NCBI RefSeq assembly: GCF_001642995.1
Contig: NZ_LOHS01000194.1
Coordinates: 1-64,000, forward strand
Reading direction: 5' to 3'
Source of the DNA: Streptomyces jeddahensis
GTDB lineage: Bacteria; Actinomycetota; Actinomycetes; Streptomycetales; Streptomycetaceae
DNA: 64,000 nucleotides
Shown here: positions 38,240-45,457 of the stretch, in pieces
Numbering within the stretch: position 1 is the stretch's first letter
How the letters are laid out: each line of letters begins with the position of its first letter
The notes under the pieces: generated by a model
What the model saw: only the letters and a program-made list of their open reading frames with translations
What the model was told of the DNA's origin: nothing
Databases searched by the model: none
Position numbers and translations under genes: made by a program

Positions 38240-38282
38240 GCGCTCAGACTCCTCATGCGCTCAGAGACCTCATTGCGCTCAG
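38235..38282. repeat. 17-bp triple tandem repeat at a gene junction
   Basis: Three copies of a unit based on CTCATGCGCTCAG begin at 38235, 38252 and 38269. On the minus strand each carries TGA and ATG-like triplets: the methyltransferase stop lies in the unit nearest it and the glycosyltransferase start in the farthest one. The array spans the whole 39-bp gap between the genes. Confidence 0.85.
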
Positions 38283-38959
38283 CGGCCGAAGTCGATGTCG
38301 GCGGCCGGTCCGGTGACCACGCCCATGCCGAGGACATACCGCTCCTCGAGGCCGTGTTCGGCGACGAAGCGCCGGTAGCCGACGCGCGCCTTGTAGTCGT
38401 CGCCCTCGGGACAGTCGTCGACGACGATCACGCCGCCGGGTGCGAGCCTCGGATACACCTTGGTGAGCGCGGCGTGCACCGGCTTGGAGAGGTCGACGTC
38501 CACCAGGCAGGCCGAGATCTGCCGCGGAAGCCGCGCGGCGTCCATGCGGCAGATATCACCCTGGACGAACCTGATGTCGGGGGCGCCCATCTTCCGCGCG
38601 GAACGGCGCACGGCGGGCAGCGAGATGTAGTCGAAGGTCTTGCGGAGCCGACGCGGCGTGCCGAGGGCCACGTCCGCGTCGAACTGCTCGGGCACGAAGC
38701 CGCTGAAGGTGTCGATCGCGACGTACGGCTTGTGGACGCCGGTCTGCCGCAGCATGCGGTCGCTCCACATCGCCGTTCCGCCGAGCGAGCAGCCGACCTC
38801 GACGACCGAGCCGGTCACGTGGCGGGTCCGCATCAGGACATGGGTCCATACGTAGAGCCGCTCGGGACCGATCCTGATCGGCGGGCAGTTGTTCACGTAG
38901 GGGCCGAGAGGGGTGCGCTTGACGAGCCCGTACAGGCGGGCGCGCATGAGGCTTTCCAT
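38279..38959 (-). CDS. TylF/MycF-type O-methyltransferase
   Basis: A 226-residue class I methyltransferase of the macrocin O-methyltransferase family. The SAM-binding motif is VVEVGCSLGGTAMW, followed by YVAIDTFSGF, and the metal- and catalytic-type region reads ACLVDVDLSKPVHAALTKVYPRLAPGGVIVVDDC by parts, where the two aspartates typically bind a divalent metal. These enzymes methylate a sugar hydroxyl. In this locus that would be a sugar of the polysaccharide, which is inference. AGGAG precedes the ATG at 38959. It lies between a GT26 and a GT4 gene in the leftward operon. Confidence 0.85.
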   Translation of the reverse strand: MESLMRARLYGLVKRTPLGPYVNNCPPIRIGPERLYVWTHVLMRTRHVTGSVVEVGCSLGGTAMWSDRMLRQTGVHKPYVAIDTFSGFVPEQFDADVALGTPRRLRKTFDYISLPAVRRSARKMGAPDIRFVQGDICRMDAARLPRQISACLVDVDLSKPVHAALTKVYPRLAPGGVIVVDDCPEGDDYKARVGYRRFVAEHGLEERYVLGMGVVTGPAADIDFGR

Positions 38960-38965
38960 GGTCGA

Positions 38966-39739
38966 TCACTCCTGGAGGGCGCGTTCCTGAAGCCGTGGAG
39001 GCCGCAGCGCGACGCGCGCCAGATAGGCGGGGTTGTTCCGGAGATAGCGGCGCCACAGCCTGCGCGGCTCCTTCGCCAGGCGGTACGCCCACTCGAGGCC
39101 GCGCTGCTGCATCCATGCCGGTGCCTGCGGTTTGAGGCCCGCATGGAAGTCGAACGCGGCGCCGACGCCGAGCAGGACGGGCGCGTCGAGACGGTCGCGG
39201 TGCTCGCCCATCCACAGCTCCTGCTTGGGTGTGGACAACCCGACCCAGACCAGATCGGCACCGGAGTCGTTGATGGTGGCGACGGCCGCCGCCGACTCCT
39301 CGGCCGTCAGCGGCCGGTACGGCGGCGAGTACGCGCCCACGATCTTCAGCCCCGGAATCCGTCCCACCAGTCGCTCGCCGAGGAGTTCCGGCACCCCCTC
39401 GGCACCGCCGTACAGGAACGACGACCAGCCCTCCTCGGCGGCCCGTTCGAGGACGGCGAGCATCAGGTCGGGCCCGTAGACACGGCGCATCCACGTCGCC
39501 CCGGCCCGCCGGCCGGCCCACACCATGGGCATGCCGTCGGGAACGGTCAGGCCGGAGGAGTTGTGGATCCGGCGGAGCACGGGGTCGCGCCGGCACTCCA
39601 TGACGCCGTGCACGCCGGTGACGCACACGTAGGTGCGCCTGCGGGTCTCGACCCAGTGGGCGATCTCGTCGAGGGCCGTGTCCGGGTCGACCGCACTGAT
39701 GCCGACGCCGAGCACGTCGACCCGCGGAGGGGCGGGCAT
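38966..39739 (-). CDS. WecG/TagA/CpsF family (GT26) glycosyltransferase
   Basis: A 257-residue enzyme of the GT26 family, which in other bacteria adds ManNAc or ManNAcA-type sugars to a lipid-linked first sugar. Landmarks are RRTYVCVTGVHGVMECRRDP, GLTVPDGMPMVWAGR with the conserved Asp, SSFLYGGAEGVPE, and LVWVGLSTPKQELWM. The C-terminal RGLEWAYRLAKEPRRLWRRYLRNNPAYL is the membrane-associating tail. All family parts are present. It probably adds the second sugar of the repeat unit. The ATG at 39739 overlaps the stop of the epimerase gene by one base (TGATG). Confidence 0.9.
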   Translation of the reverse strand: MPAPPRVDVLGVGISAVDPDTALDEIAHWVETRRRTYVCVTGVHGVMECRRDPVLRRIHNSSGLTVPDGMPMVWAGRRAGATWMRRVYGPDLMLAVLERAAEEGWSSFLYGGAEGVPELLGERLVGRIPGLKIVGAYSPPYRPLTAEESAAAVATINDSGADLVWVGLSTPKQELWMGEHRDRLDAPVLLGVGAAFDFHAGLKPQAPAWMQQRGLEWAYRLAKEPRRLWRRYLRNNPAYLARVALRPPRLQERALQE

Positions 39740-40734
39740 CAGCGCAGGTAGGGACGGTTGTCGAGCTGTGCTTTCAGCTGGTCGTGGACCCAGCGGTAGG
39801 TGATCTCCAGGCCGTCGAGCAGAGATGTCTCCGGCTCCCAGCCGAGCTCCTTGCGGATACGGGTGTTGTCGCTGTTGCGGCCGCGTACGCCGAGCGGGCC
39901 CGGGATGTGACGGTGCTTCAGCCGCACCCCGGCGATCTGCTCGACGATCGCGTACAGCTGGTTGATGGAGACCAGCCTGTCCGAGCCGATGTTGACCGGA
40001 TCGACGTGCTCGCTGCGCGTCAGGCGCAGCGTGCCCTCCACGCAGTCGTCGATGTAGGTGAAGCTGCGAGTCTGCTCGCCGTCGCCCCAGATCTCCACCT
40101 CGCGGGCGCCGGTCAGGACGGCGAGGGCGACCTTGCGGCACGCGGCGGCGGGTGCCTTCTCGCGGCCGCCGGTCCAGGTGCCGTACGGGCCGTAGACGTT
40201 GTGGTAGCGGGCGACGCGGGTGGCAAGACCGTAGTCCTCGCGGAAGTGGCGGGCCATGCGCTCGCTGAAGAGCTTCTCCCAGCCGTAGCCGTCCTCGGCC
40301 ATCGCCGGGTACGCATCCTCCTCCCTCAGCGCGGGTGCGTACGCCTCGCTCTGCTTGTGCGCGGCGTACACGCAGGCGGAGGAGGAGTAGAAGTAACGGC
40401 CGACTCCCATGTCCCGGGCGGCAAGCAGCATGTGCGTGCTCGACAGCACGGACAGCATGCAGGCGGCCTTGTTGTTCTCGATGAACCCCATGCCGCCCAT
40501 GTCGGCCGCGAGATGGTAGACCTCGCTCGCGCCGCCTTCGAGGACCCATAGGCAGGAGTCGTACGACGAGACGTCGGCGACCATGTTCTCAGCGCCGTCG
40601 TGGGTCTGGTACCACTCGTCGACCGGCTTGCGGTCGACCGCCCGCACGGTCCTGCCCTCGGCGAGCAGAGCCTGGGTCAGATGACCGCCGATGAAGCCTC
40701 CGGCCCCTGTCACCACCGCATCGATGGCAGCCAA
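39739..40734 (-). CDS. GDP-mannose 3,5-epimerase-like SDR
   Basis: A 331-residue extended SDR. It has the NAD loop TGAGGFIGGH and the marks that set GDP-mannose 3,5-epimerases apart: HLAADMGGMGFIENN, SSSACVYAAHKQ, DGYGWEKLFSERM (active-site Tyr/Lys), NVYGPYGTWTGGREKAPAA, EIWGDGEQTRSFTYIDDCVEG, VNIGSDRLVS and GPLGVRGRNSDN. This order matches the plant GME enzyme, which makes GDP-L-galactose for ascorbate. Bacterial members are known but less studied. Here it should supply an L-galactose or L-gulose-type donor for the polysaccharide. The start is probably the TTG at 40734, with GGGAGG 6 nt upstream; a GTG at 40737 is too close. No GDP-mannose-making gene is in the window. Confidence 0.85.
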   Translation of the reverse strand: MAAIDAVVTGAGGFIGGHLTQALLAEGRTVRAVDRKPVDEWYQTHDGAENMVADVSSYDSCLWVLEGGASEVYHLAADMGGMGFIENNKAACMLSVLSSTHMLLAARDMGVGRYFYSSSACVYAAHKQSEAYAPALREEDAYPAMAEDGYGWEKLFSERMARHFREDYGLATRVARYHNVYGPYGTWTGGREKAPAAACRKVALAVLTGAREVEIWGDGEQTRSFTYIDDCVEGTLRLTRSEHVDPVNIGSDRLVSINQLYAIVEQIAGVRLKHRHIPGPLGVRGRNSDNTRIRKELGWEPETSLLDGLEITYRWVHDQLKAQLDNRPYLR

Positions 40735-41047
40735 CACTCGCCTCCCTGACGCTCTGTTAGCAATGCGAGGCGATGGTACGTTTCGGTACATATTGCAATT
40801 TGCCGCCGCTCCGACAACGGGAGCAATCCGCGGGATCTCCACCCTGCTGGCGGGCCATCGCAGGCATCCGAGGGACAAGCAGGGGCCGCCCCTGCGCCAT
40901 CGGGGACCGAGTGCTACACCATCCGGTTGTTCTGAGGGATGTCCGCGTTACTCGAGCCGCCCGCGTCCCATCTATGCAGGTATCCGATCTTGCTGTCACG
41001 GCCTGCGCTGCCGCCGGGCCTGACCCAGTTGAGGGAGCGTGGAGAAG
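40735..41047. other. divergent intergenic region
   Basis: About 310 bp between the leftward epimerase operon and the rightward LAxTG gene. It is relatively AT-rich near 40780-40800 and contains two nearby GGTAC direct repeats, but I find no confident -35/-10 pair. It should hold promoters for both surface-polysaccharide operons. Confidence 0.45.
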
Positions 41048-41602
41048 ATGACGACCTCGTCGAGATGGCGGGCAGCTCTGGCCTCGGCAGCAACCGCCGC
41101 CGTTCTCGTCGCCGCACCGCTCGTGGGGGCCGGTACCGCCCACGCGCAGTATCCGCCGGGGCCCCCGAGTCTGGGCCTGAACGCCAGCACGGTGACCGCG
41201 GGAGGCACGCTCACCTTCAGCGCGACGGGCTTCGCCGCCGGCCAGGAGGTCATCGCGTCGATCCTCTCGCGGGAGGTGGTCGTCGGCGAGTACTACGCCA
41301 ACGCCGAGGGCGCGGTGTCCGCGACGGTGACCATCCCCAGCTACATCAGACCGGGCCGGCACACCTTCCAGCTCGTCGCCCACGATCCCGACCTGACCCT
41401 CCGGGCCAACATCATCGTGAGGGGGTCCGCCGGGAGGCCGGGCGCTCCCGGAGGCGGGGGACACGGCAAGGACAGGCCGCCCTATCTCGCGGACACGGGT
41501 TCGGACGACGACACCACGCTGATGCTGTCCGCCGCAGCCGGAGGGCTGGTCGCACTAGGCGCCGGAACCATGGTGGTCATGCGCCGGCGCGGGCGCCGAT
41601 GA
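41048..41602 (+). CDS. sortase-anchored (LAxTG) small surface protein
   Basis: A 184-residue exported protein. A signal peptide (AALASAATAAVLVAAPLVGAGTAHA) is cut near residue 34. A single beta-sandwich domain follows: LNASTVTAGGTLTFSATGFAAGQEV, as in bacterial Ig-like or surface Ig folds. A Gly/Pro-rich linker leads to LADTG, the sorting motif of class E sortases in Streptomyces, then a membrane span and RRRGRR. It should be covalently bound to the cell wall. The ATG at 41048 has AGGGAG about 10 nt upstream; GTG at 41039 is an alternative. It is the first gene of a rightward surface block. Confidence 0.85.
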   Translation: MTTSSRWRAALASAATAAVLVAAPLVGAGTAHAQYPPGPPSLGLNASTVTAGGTLTFSATGFAAGQEVIASILSREVVVGEYYANAEGAVSATVTIPSYIRPGRHTFQLVAHDPDLTLRANIIVRGSAGRPGAPGGGGHGKDRPPYLADTGSDDDTTLMLSAAAGGLVALGAGTMVVMRRRGRR

Positions 41603-41615
41603 CGGAGACCGCAGG

Positions 41616-43469
41616 ATGCACTTGCCACGCTTCCCAAGGCGTCCCGGGCGTGCCCGGGACGCCTGCCGCGTACGGCTCGGTGGCTTCCGCCCTTCAGCAC
41701 GACACCTGCTGCCGGCTGCCGCGGCTGTGCTCCTGACGGGCGCGGCCTGGATCGTCGTCACCGGTCTGCTCGCCCGCGCCGAGCTGCTGGCGGCCCAGCG
41801 CGACCTGGACCGGTTGCGGCAGTCGGTCGCCGGCCGAACGGCACCGGACGGCGGCGCGTCAGCCGCCGTGCAGACTCCCGCCCCGGACGCGGCGCTGCGT
41901 TCCGCGGCGTCGCATGCCGCGCGAGCGCATCGCCTCACCACCGGTCCGGCCTGGTATCCCGCCGCTCACCTGCCTTTCTTCGGCGGCCCCGTCCGCACGG
42001 TCCGCGGCGCCGCACACGCCGCGGACAGGCTGACCGGCGACGTACTGCCCCCGCTGGTGCGTACCGTCCCCGCGCTCACGGCCGGCTCACGCGAGGGTGG
42101 CGTTCCGCGGATCCTTTCCGCGCTGCGGGAGCAGGCCCCGGCGCTCGCCCGGGCCGCGCGCGTCGCGGCCGAGGTGCGGGCCGAGGTCCGCGCTCTCCCC
42201 CGTTCCACCTGGCTTCCGGCCGCGGACCGGGCCCGGACGCAGCTGTCCCGCCAACTCAACCGTCTCAGCCCAGCGGCGACCGACGCCTCGGCCGCGGCCC
42301 GCCTGCTGCCGCCGATGCTGGGCGCGGATGGAACACGCCGCTATCTCCTGGTCTTCCAGAACACGGCCGAGGCGCGCGGCACCGGCGGGCTGCCGGGCGC
42401 CTTCGCCGCGGTCACGGCCGACAAGGGCCGGCTGCGCTTCGAGCGCTTCGGGAACGACACCGAGCTGGCACACGCCAGCGCGAACGTGAGCCTCGGTGCC
42501 GAATACACAGCCCGGTACGGGAACAACGCTCCCACCAAGGTCTGGGTCAACTCGAATCTCAGCCCGCACTTTCCCTATGCGGCACGTATCTGGACGGCGG
42601 CGTGGCGCGAGCACAGCGGCCGGCGCGTGGACGGCGCCGCCGCTCTCGATCCCAGCGCCCTGAGTCGGCTTCTGCGCGCCACCGGACCGGCCCGTCTCCC
42701 CGACGGGACCGCTCTCACGGCCGACAACGCGGTGGACCTCACCGAGCGAGCCAGTTACGCGGCCTACCGGGACACCGCCGAACGCAAGGCCTTCTTCCTC
42801 GACGCCGCCCGCGCGGCCGCCGCCCGGCTCATGGACGCGGCGGACGACCCGCGCCTGCTCCCCGCCATGGTCGCCGCGATCCACGACGCACAGCGCGACG
42901 GGCATCTCAAGATGTGGAGCTCCCACCGGGCCGAGCAACGCCTGCTCGAAACCCATCCGCTCGGCGGCGCACTCCCGAACACACCCGGCCCGTTCGCCGG
43001 ACTCGTCGTGAACAACGCGGCCGGCACCAAGCTGGACTACTACCTCGACCGCCGCCTGACCTGGGCGCCGGGGCACTGCACCGCCGACGGGCGGTCGGTC
43101 ACCGCGACCATCACCCTCGCCAACCGGGCGCCGGCCTCGGGCCTCCCCCACTACGTCACCCAACGCGTCGACAGCCCGCCCTACCGCACACGGCCGGGCG
43201 ACAACCGGCTCCTGGTGTCCTACTACGCCAGCAGGGGCGCCGGCCTGACCAGGGCCACCCTGGACGGCCGCCCGGTCCTGATGTCCCCCGCCGTGGAGCG
43301 CGGTCATCCCGTGTACACCCTCGACCTGGAGCTGCCGGCCCGATCGAGCCGCACGCTGGTGCTGCACCTGCTGGAGCCGGGAGCCGAGCGCGCCCCCGCG
43401 GTGCTGCGCCAGCCCCTCGTGACGCCGCTCCGGGCCACGCTGCCGCCGGGGCCGTCGTGCCAGGCCTGA
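41616..43469 (+). CDS. DUF4012 domain membrane-anchored protein
   Basis: A 617-residue protein with one N-terminal membrane anchor (LLPAAAAVLLTGAAWIVVTGLLA) and the rest outside the cell. The DUF4012 signature is present: YLLVFQNTAEARGTGGLPGAFAAV near residue 250, and a large domain with many Ala/Arg helices before it. DUF4012 proteins are repeatedly found in polysaccharide gene clusters of Gram-positive bacteria, but their biochemical role is unknown. It lies 13 bp after the LAxTG gene, so it is cotranscribed, and 89 bp before the glutaminyl cyclase gene. Confidence 0.82.
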   Translation: MHLPRFPRRPGRARDACRVRLGGFRPSARHLLPAAAAVLLTGAAWIVVTGLLARAELLAAQRDLDRLRQSVAGRTAPDGGASAAVQTPAPDAALRSAASHAARAHRLTTGPAWYPAAHLPFFGGPVRTVRGAAHAADRLTGDVLPPLVRTVPALTAGSREGGVPRILSALREQAPALARAARVAAEVRAEVRALPRSTWLPAADRARTQLSRQLNRLSPAATDASAAARLLPPMLGADGTRRYLLVFQNTAEARGTGGLPGAFAAVTADKGRLRFERFGNDTELAHASANVSLGAEYTARYGNNAPTKVWVNSNLSPHFPYAARIWTAAWREHSGRRVDGAAALDPSALSRLLRATGPARLPDGTALTADNAVDLTERASYAAYRDTAERKAFFLDAARAAAARLMDAADDPRLLPAMVAAIHDAQRDGHLKMWSSHRAEQRLLETHPLGGALPNTPGPFAGLVVNNAAGTKLDYYLDRRLTWAPGHCTADGRSVTATITLANRAPASGLPHYVTQRVDSPPYRTRPGDNRLLVSYYASRGAGLTRATLDGRPVLMSPAVERGHPVYTLDLELPARSSRTLVLHLLEPGAERAPAVLRQPLVTPLRATLPPGPSCQA

Positions 43470-43558
43470 CGGGCGGCGGGGTCCGGCCACGGCGCCGGCA
43501 CCAGGTCCGGCGCCACGTTCGGGCCCGGCCACCGCGTCGGCCCGCGGCCCGGCGCCAC

Positions 43559-44374
43559 GTGCGGGTTACCCCCGTCGCCATGGCGGCGGTCCTCACCGGA
43601 GCGCTGATCACGTCGTGTACGGCGGAGCGCGACGCCGGAAGCCGGACGGCGGGCGCGCCGGCCCGCGACCCGGAAGGCGTCGAGCAGCTCGGCGTCAAGG
43701 TGCTCGAGGTCCTGCCCCATGATCCCGAGGCGTTCACCCAGGGCCTGGAGATGGCGGGCGGCACGCTCTACGAGAGCACCGGCATCGTCGGGCGGTCCTC
43801 GGTCCGGGCGGGCCCGCCCGGCAAGAGCCCCACGGTCCGGGTCATGATGCGCGCGCCTCTGTTCGGTGAGGGCATCACCGTCGTCGGCCGGACCCTGTGG
43901 CAGCTCACCTGGCAGAACGGCGTCGCGATCGAACGCGACGCCAGGACGCTGGCCGAGCTGCGCCGGGTCGCGTACCGGGACGACGGCTGGGGCCTGTGCC
44001 ACCAGCGGGAACACGACCGGCTGGTGTCGAGCAACGGATCGTCCCGCCTCACCTTCCGGGACCCGGCGACGCTGGCGAAGACGGGCGAGGTCGCCGTCAC
44101 GGTCCGTGGTCGGCCGGTGTCGGGGCTCAACGAGCTGGAATGCGTCGGCAACACCGTGTACGCCAACGTCCTGTTCACCGACCGGATCGTGCGCATCGAC
44201 GCCGCCACCGGGGCGGTGACCGGTGAGATCGATGCCGCGGGCCTGCTGCCCGCCGAGGAGAAGAAGCACGGAGCCGTCCTGAACGGTGTCGCGGCCGTCC
44301 CCGGCACCGATCAGTTCCTGCTCACCGGGAAGCTGTGGCCCAGGTTGTTCCGCGTCGTTTTCATCCCTCTCTGA
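43559..44374 (+). CDS. glutaminyl-peptide cyclotransferase, lipoprotein
   Basis: A 271-residue exported enzyme of the plant/bacterial type glutaminyl cyclases, a five-bladed propeller that turns N-terminal Gln into pyroglutamate. Its marks are EVLPHDPEAFTQGLEM, ESTGIVGRSSVR, GLNELECVGNTVYANVLFTDRIVRID and VLNGVAAVPGTDQFLLTGKLWPRLF (by parts). The lipobox ITSC after a hydrophobic stretch (AMAAVLTGALITSC) predicts membrane anchoring by lipidation. The GTG at 43559 or the ATG at 43580 could start it; neither has a good ribosome site. It may modify the N-termini of nearby surface proteins, which is inference. Confidence 0.87.
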   Translation: MRVTPVAMAAVLTGALITSCTAERDAGSRTAGAPARDPEGVEQLGVKVLEVLPHDPEAFTQGLEMAGGTLYESTGIVGRSSVRAGPPGKSPTVRVMMRAPLFGEGITVVGRTLWQLTWQNGVAIERDARTLAELRRVAYRDDGWGLCHQREHDRLVSSNGSSRLTFRDPATLAKTGEVAVTVRGRPVSGLNELECVGNTVYANVLFTDRIVRIDAATGAVTGEIDAAGLLPAEEKKHGAVLNGVAAVPGTDQFLLTGKLWPRLFRVVFIPL

Positions 44375-44458
44375 TTCATTTGATGAATTTCCCTTGCTTA
44401 AATTCTCGTTGCCCGAATTTCCGCTGTTATCGCCCACCCAGTGAGCAAAGGAGCCACC
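44375..44458. promoter_or_regulatory. AT-rich intergenic region
   Basis: An 84-bp stretch that is unusually AT-rich for this genome. ATTCAT and ATGAAT, 3 nt apart just after the glutaminyl cyclase stop, form a small hairpin. The low GC suggests a promoter for the methyltransferase gene, though no exact -10/-35 can be fixed. Confidence 0.45.
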
Positions 44459-45283
44459 GTGATCCCCACCCGCCTGGTGCAGCACTACGAGGCCAAGTAC
44501 GCGGCCGAGCGCACGGCACCGCCCCCGGAGCCCCTGCCGGTCCGCGCCCCCCGCCCCGCGGACCGCTGCGCCGCCGCCGTCACCACTCTGGCCAGGCTGC
44601 TGCCCCACGGCGCCGACGTCCTGGAGCTCGGCGCGGGCAACGGAGTGGTGGCCGAGAGCCTGCGTGCGGGCGGCGTGCCGTTCCGCGGCTACACGATCGG
44701 CGACATCTCCACACCCCGCCTCGAGGGCCTGCGCCGCACCCTCACCGACCCGCGGATGCGCTTCGCGCAGGTCGACGCGGAACAGCCGACCGCCACGGTC
44801 GACGGCCCCTTCGACGCAGTGGTGATGATCGCCCTGATCGAGCACCTCATCGATCCGCTGGGAGCGATGCGCAAGATCCGTGGACTGCTCAAGCCGGGTG
44901 GCTTCGTCTACATCGACACACCCAACATCGCGAAATGGACCCGGCGGCTGAAGCTGGCCGCCGGACGCTTCCCGTCGACCGCCTCCGCCAACGAAGGCCT
45001 CACCACCTACGGAGGGGCCGCCGCCGACCTCCACGACGAGGGACATCTGCACTACTTCACGCACCGCTCGCTGGCGCTGATGCTCACTCGGCGGTGCGGT
45101 TACACGGAGGTGGAGTTCCACCCGTACTTCCAGAGCCCCCGGATCCTCGGCCGCCGGACGGGCACGCTCCTCGCCCGCACCCGGCCGACCCTGTTCTCCG
45201 AGATTGCCTGCGTCGCCCGGATCCCCTCGGACGGCGGACTTCCGGCTCCGGCCACGGCCCCGGACGGCGCTGTCCGCCGCTAG
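44459..45283 (+). CDS. class I SAM-dependent methyltransferase
   Basis: A 274-residue methyltransferase. Motif I is VLELGAGNGVVAESL; motif II lies near FDAVVMIALIEHLIDPLGAMRKIRGLLKPGGFVYIDTPN (by parts), including the LLKPGGF turn that is typical of methyltransferases acting on small molecules. It then has a variable C-terminal half. Substrate is unknown; a glycan or lipid-carrier role is possible from its place next to the polysaccharide locus. The GTG at 44459 has AAAGGAG 6 nt upstream and is preferred to the GTG at 44441. Confidence 0.82.
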   Translation: MIPTRLVQHYEAKYAAERTAPPPEPLPVRAPRPADRCAAAVTTLARLLPHGADVLELGAGNGVVAESLRAGGVPFRGYTIGDISTPRLEGLRRTLTDPRMRFAQVDAEQPTATVDGPFDAVVMIALIEHLIDPLGAMRKIRGLLKPGGFVYIDTPNIAKWTRRLKLAAGRFPSTASANEGLTTYGGAAADLHDEGHLHYFTHRSLALMLTRRCGYTEVEFHPYFQSPRILGRRTGTLLARTRPTLFSEIACVARIPSDGGLPAPATAPDGAVRR

Positions 45284-45457
45284 CAAGGCAATCCTCAGCG
45301 ACGCAGATCACCGCACGCGCGACTACAGCGCGGCGGCATATGTTGGGTAGTCTCAGACGGACTGCATAAGTTACTGCTTAGTAATCACCGAAGATCCGAA
45401 GACAGACCGCTGAAGCACTCCGCTGAAGCACACCTCGCAGGCCCGAGGAGCCCCTAA
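45284..45457. promoter_or_regulatory. upstream region of the Fe-S oxidoreductase with a palindrome
   Basis: TTACT at 45371 and AGTAA at 45380 form a perfect palindrome with a 4-nt centre, the shape of a TetR-type operator. Downstream, a direct repeat of CGCTGAAGCAC occurs twice in about 25 bp. A GAGGAG site precedes the ATG by 8 nt. This region separates the polysaccharide genes from the oxidoreductase gene. Confidence 0.5.
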
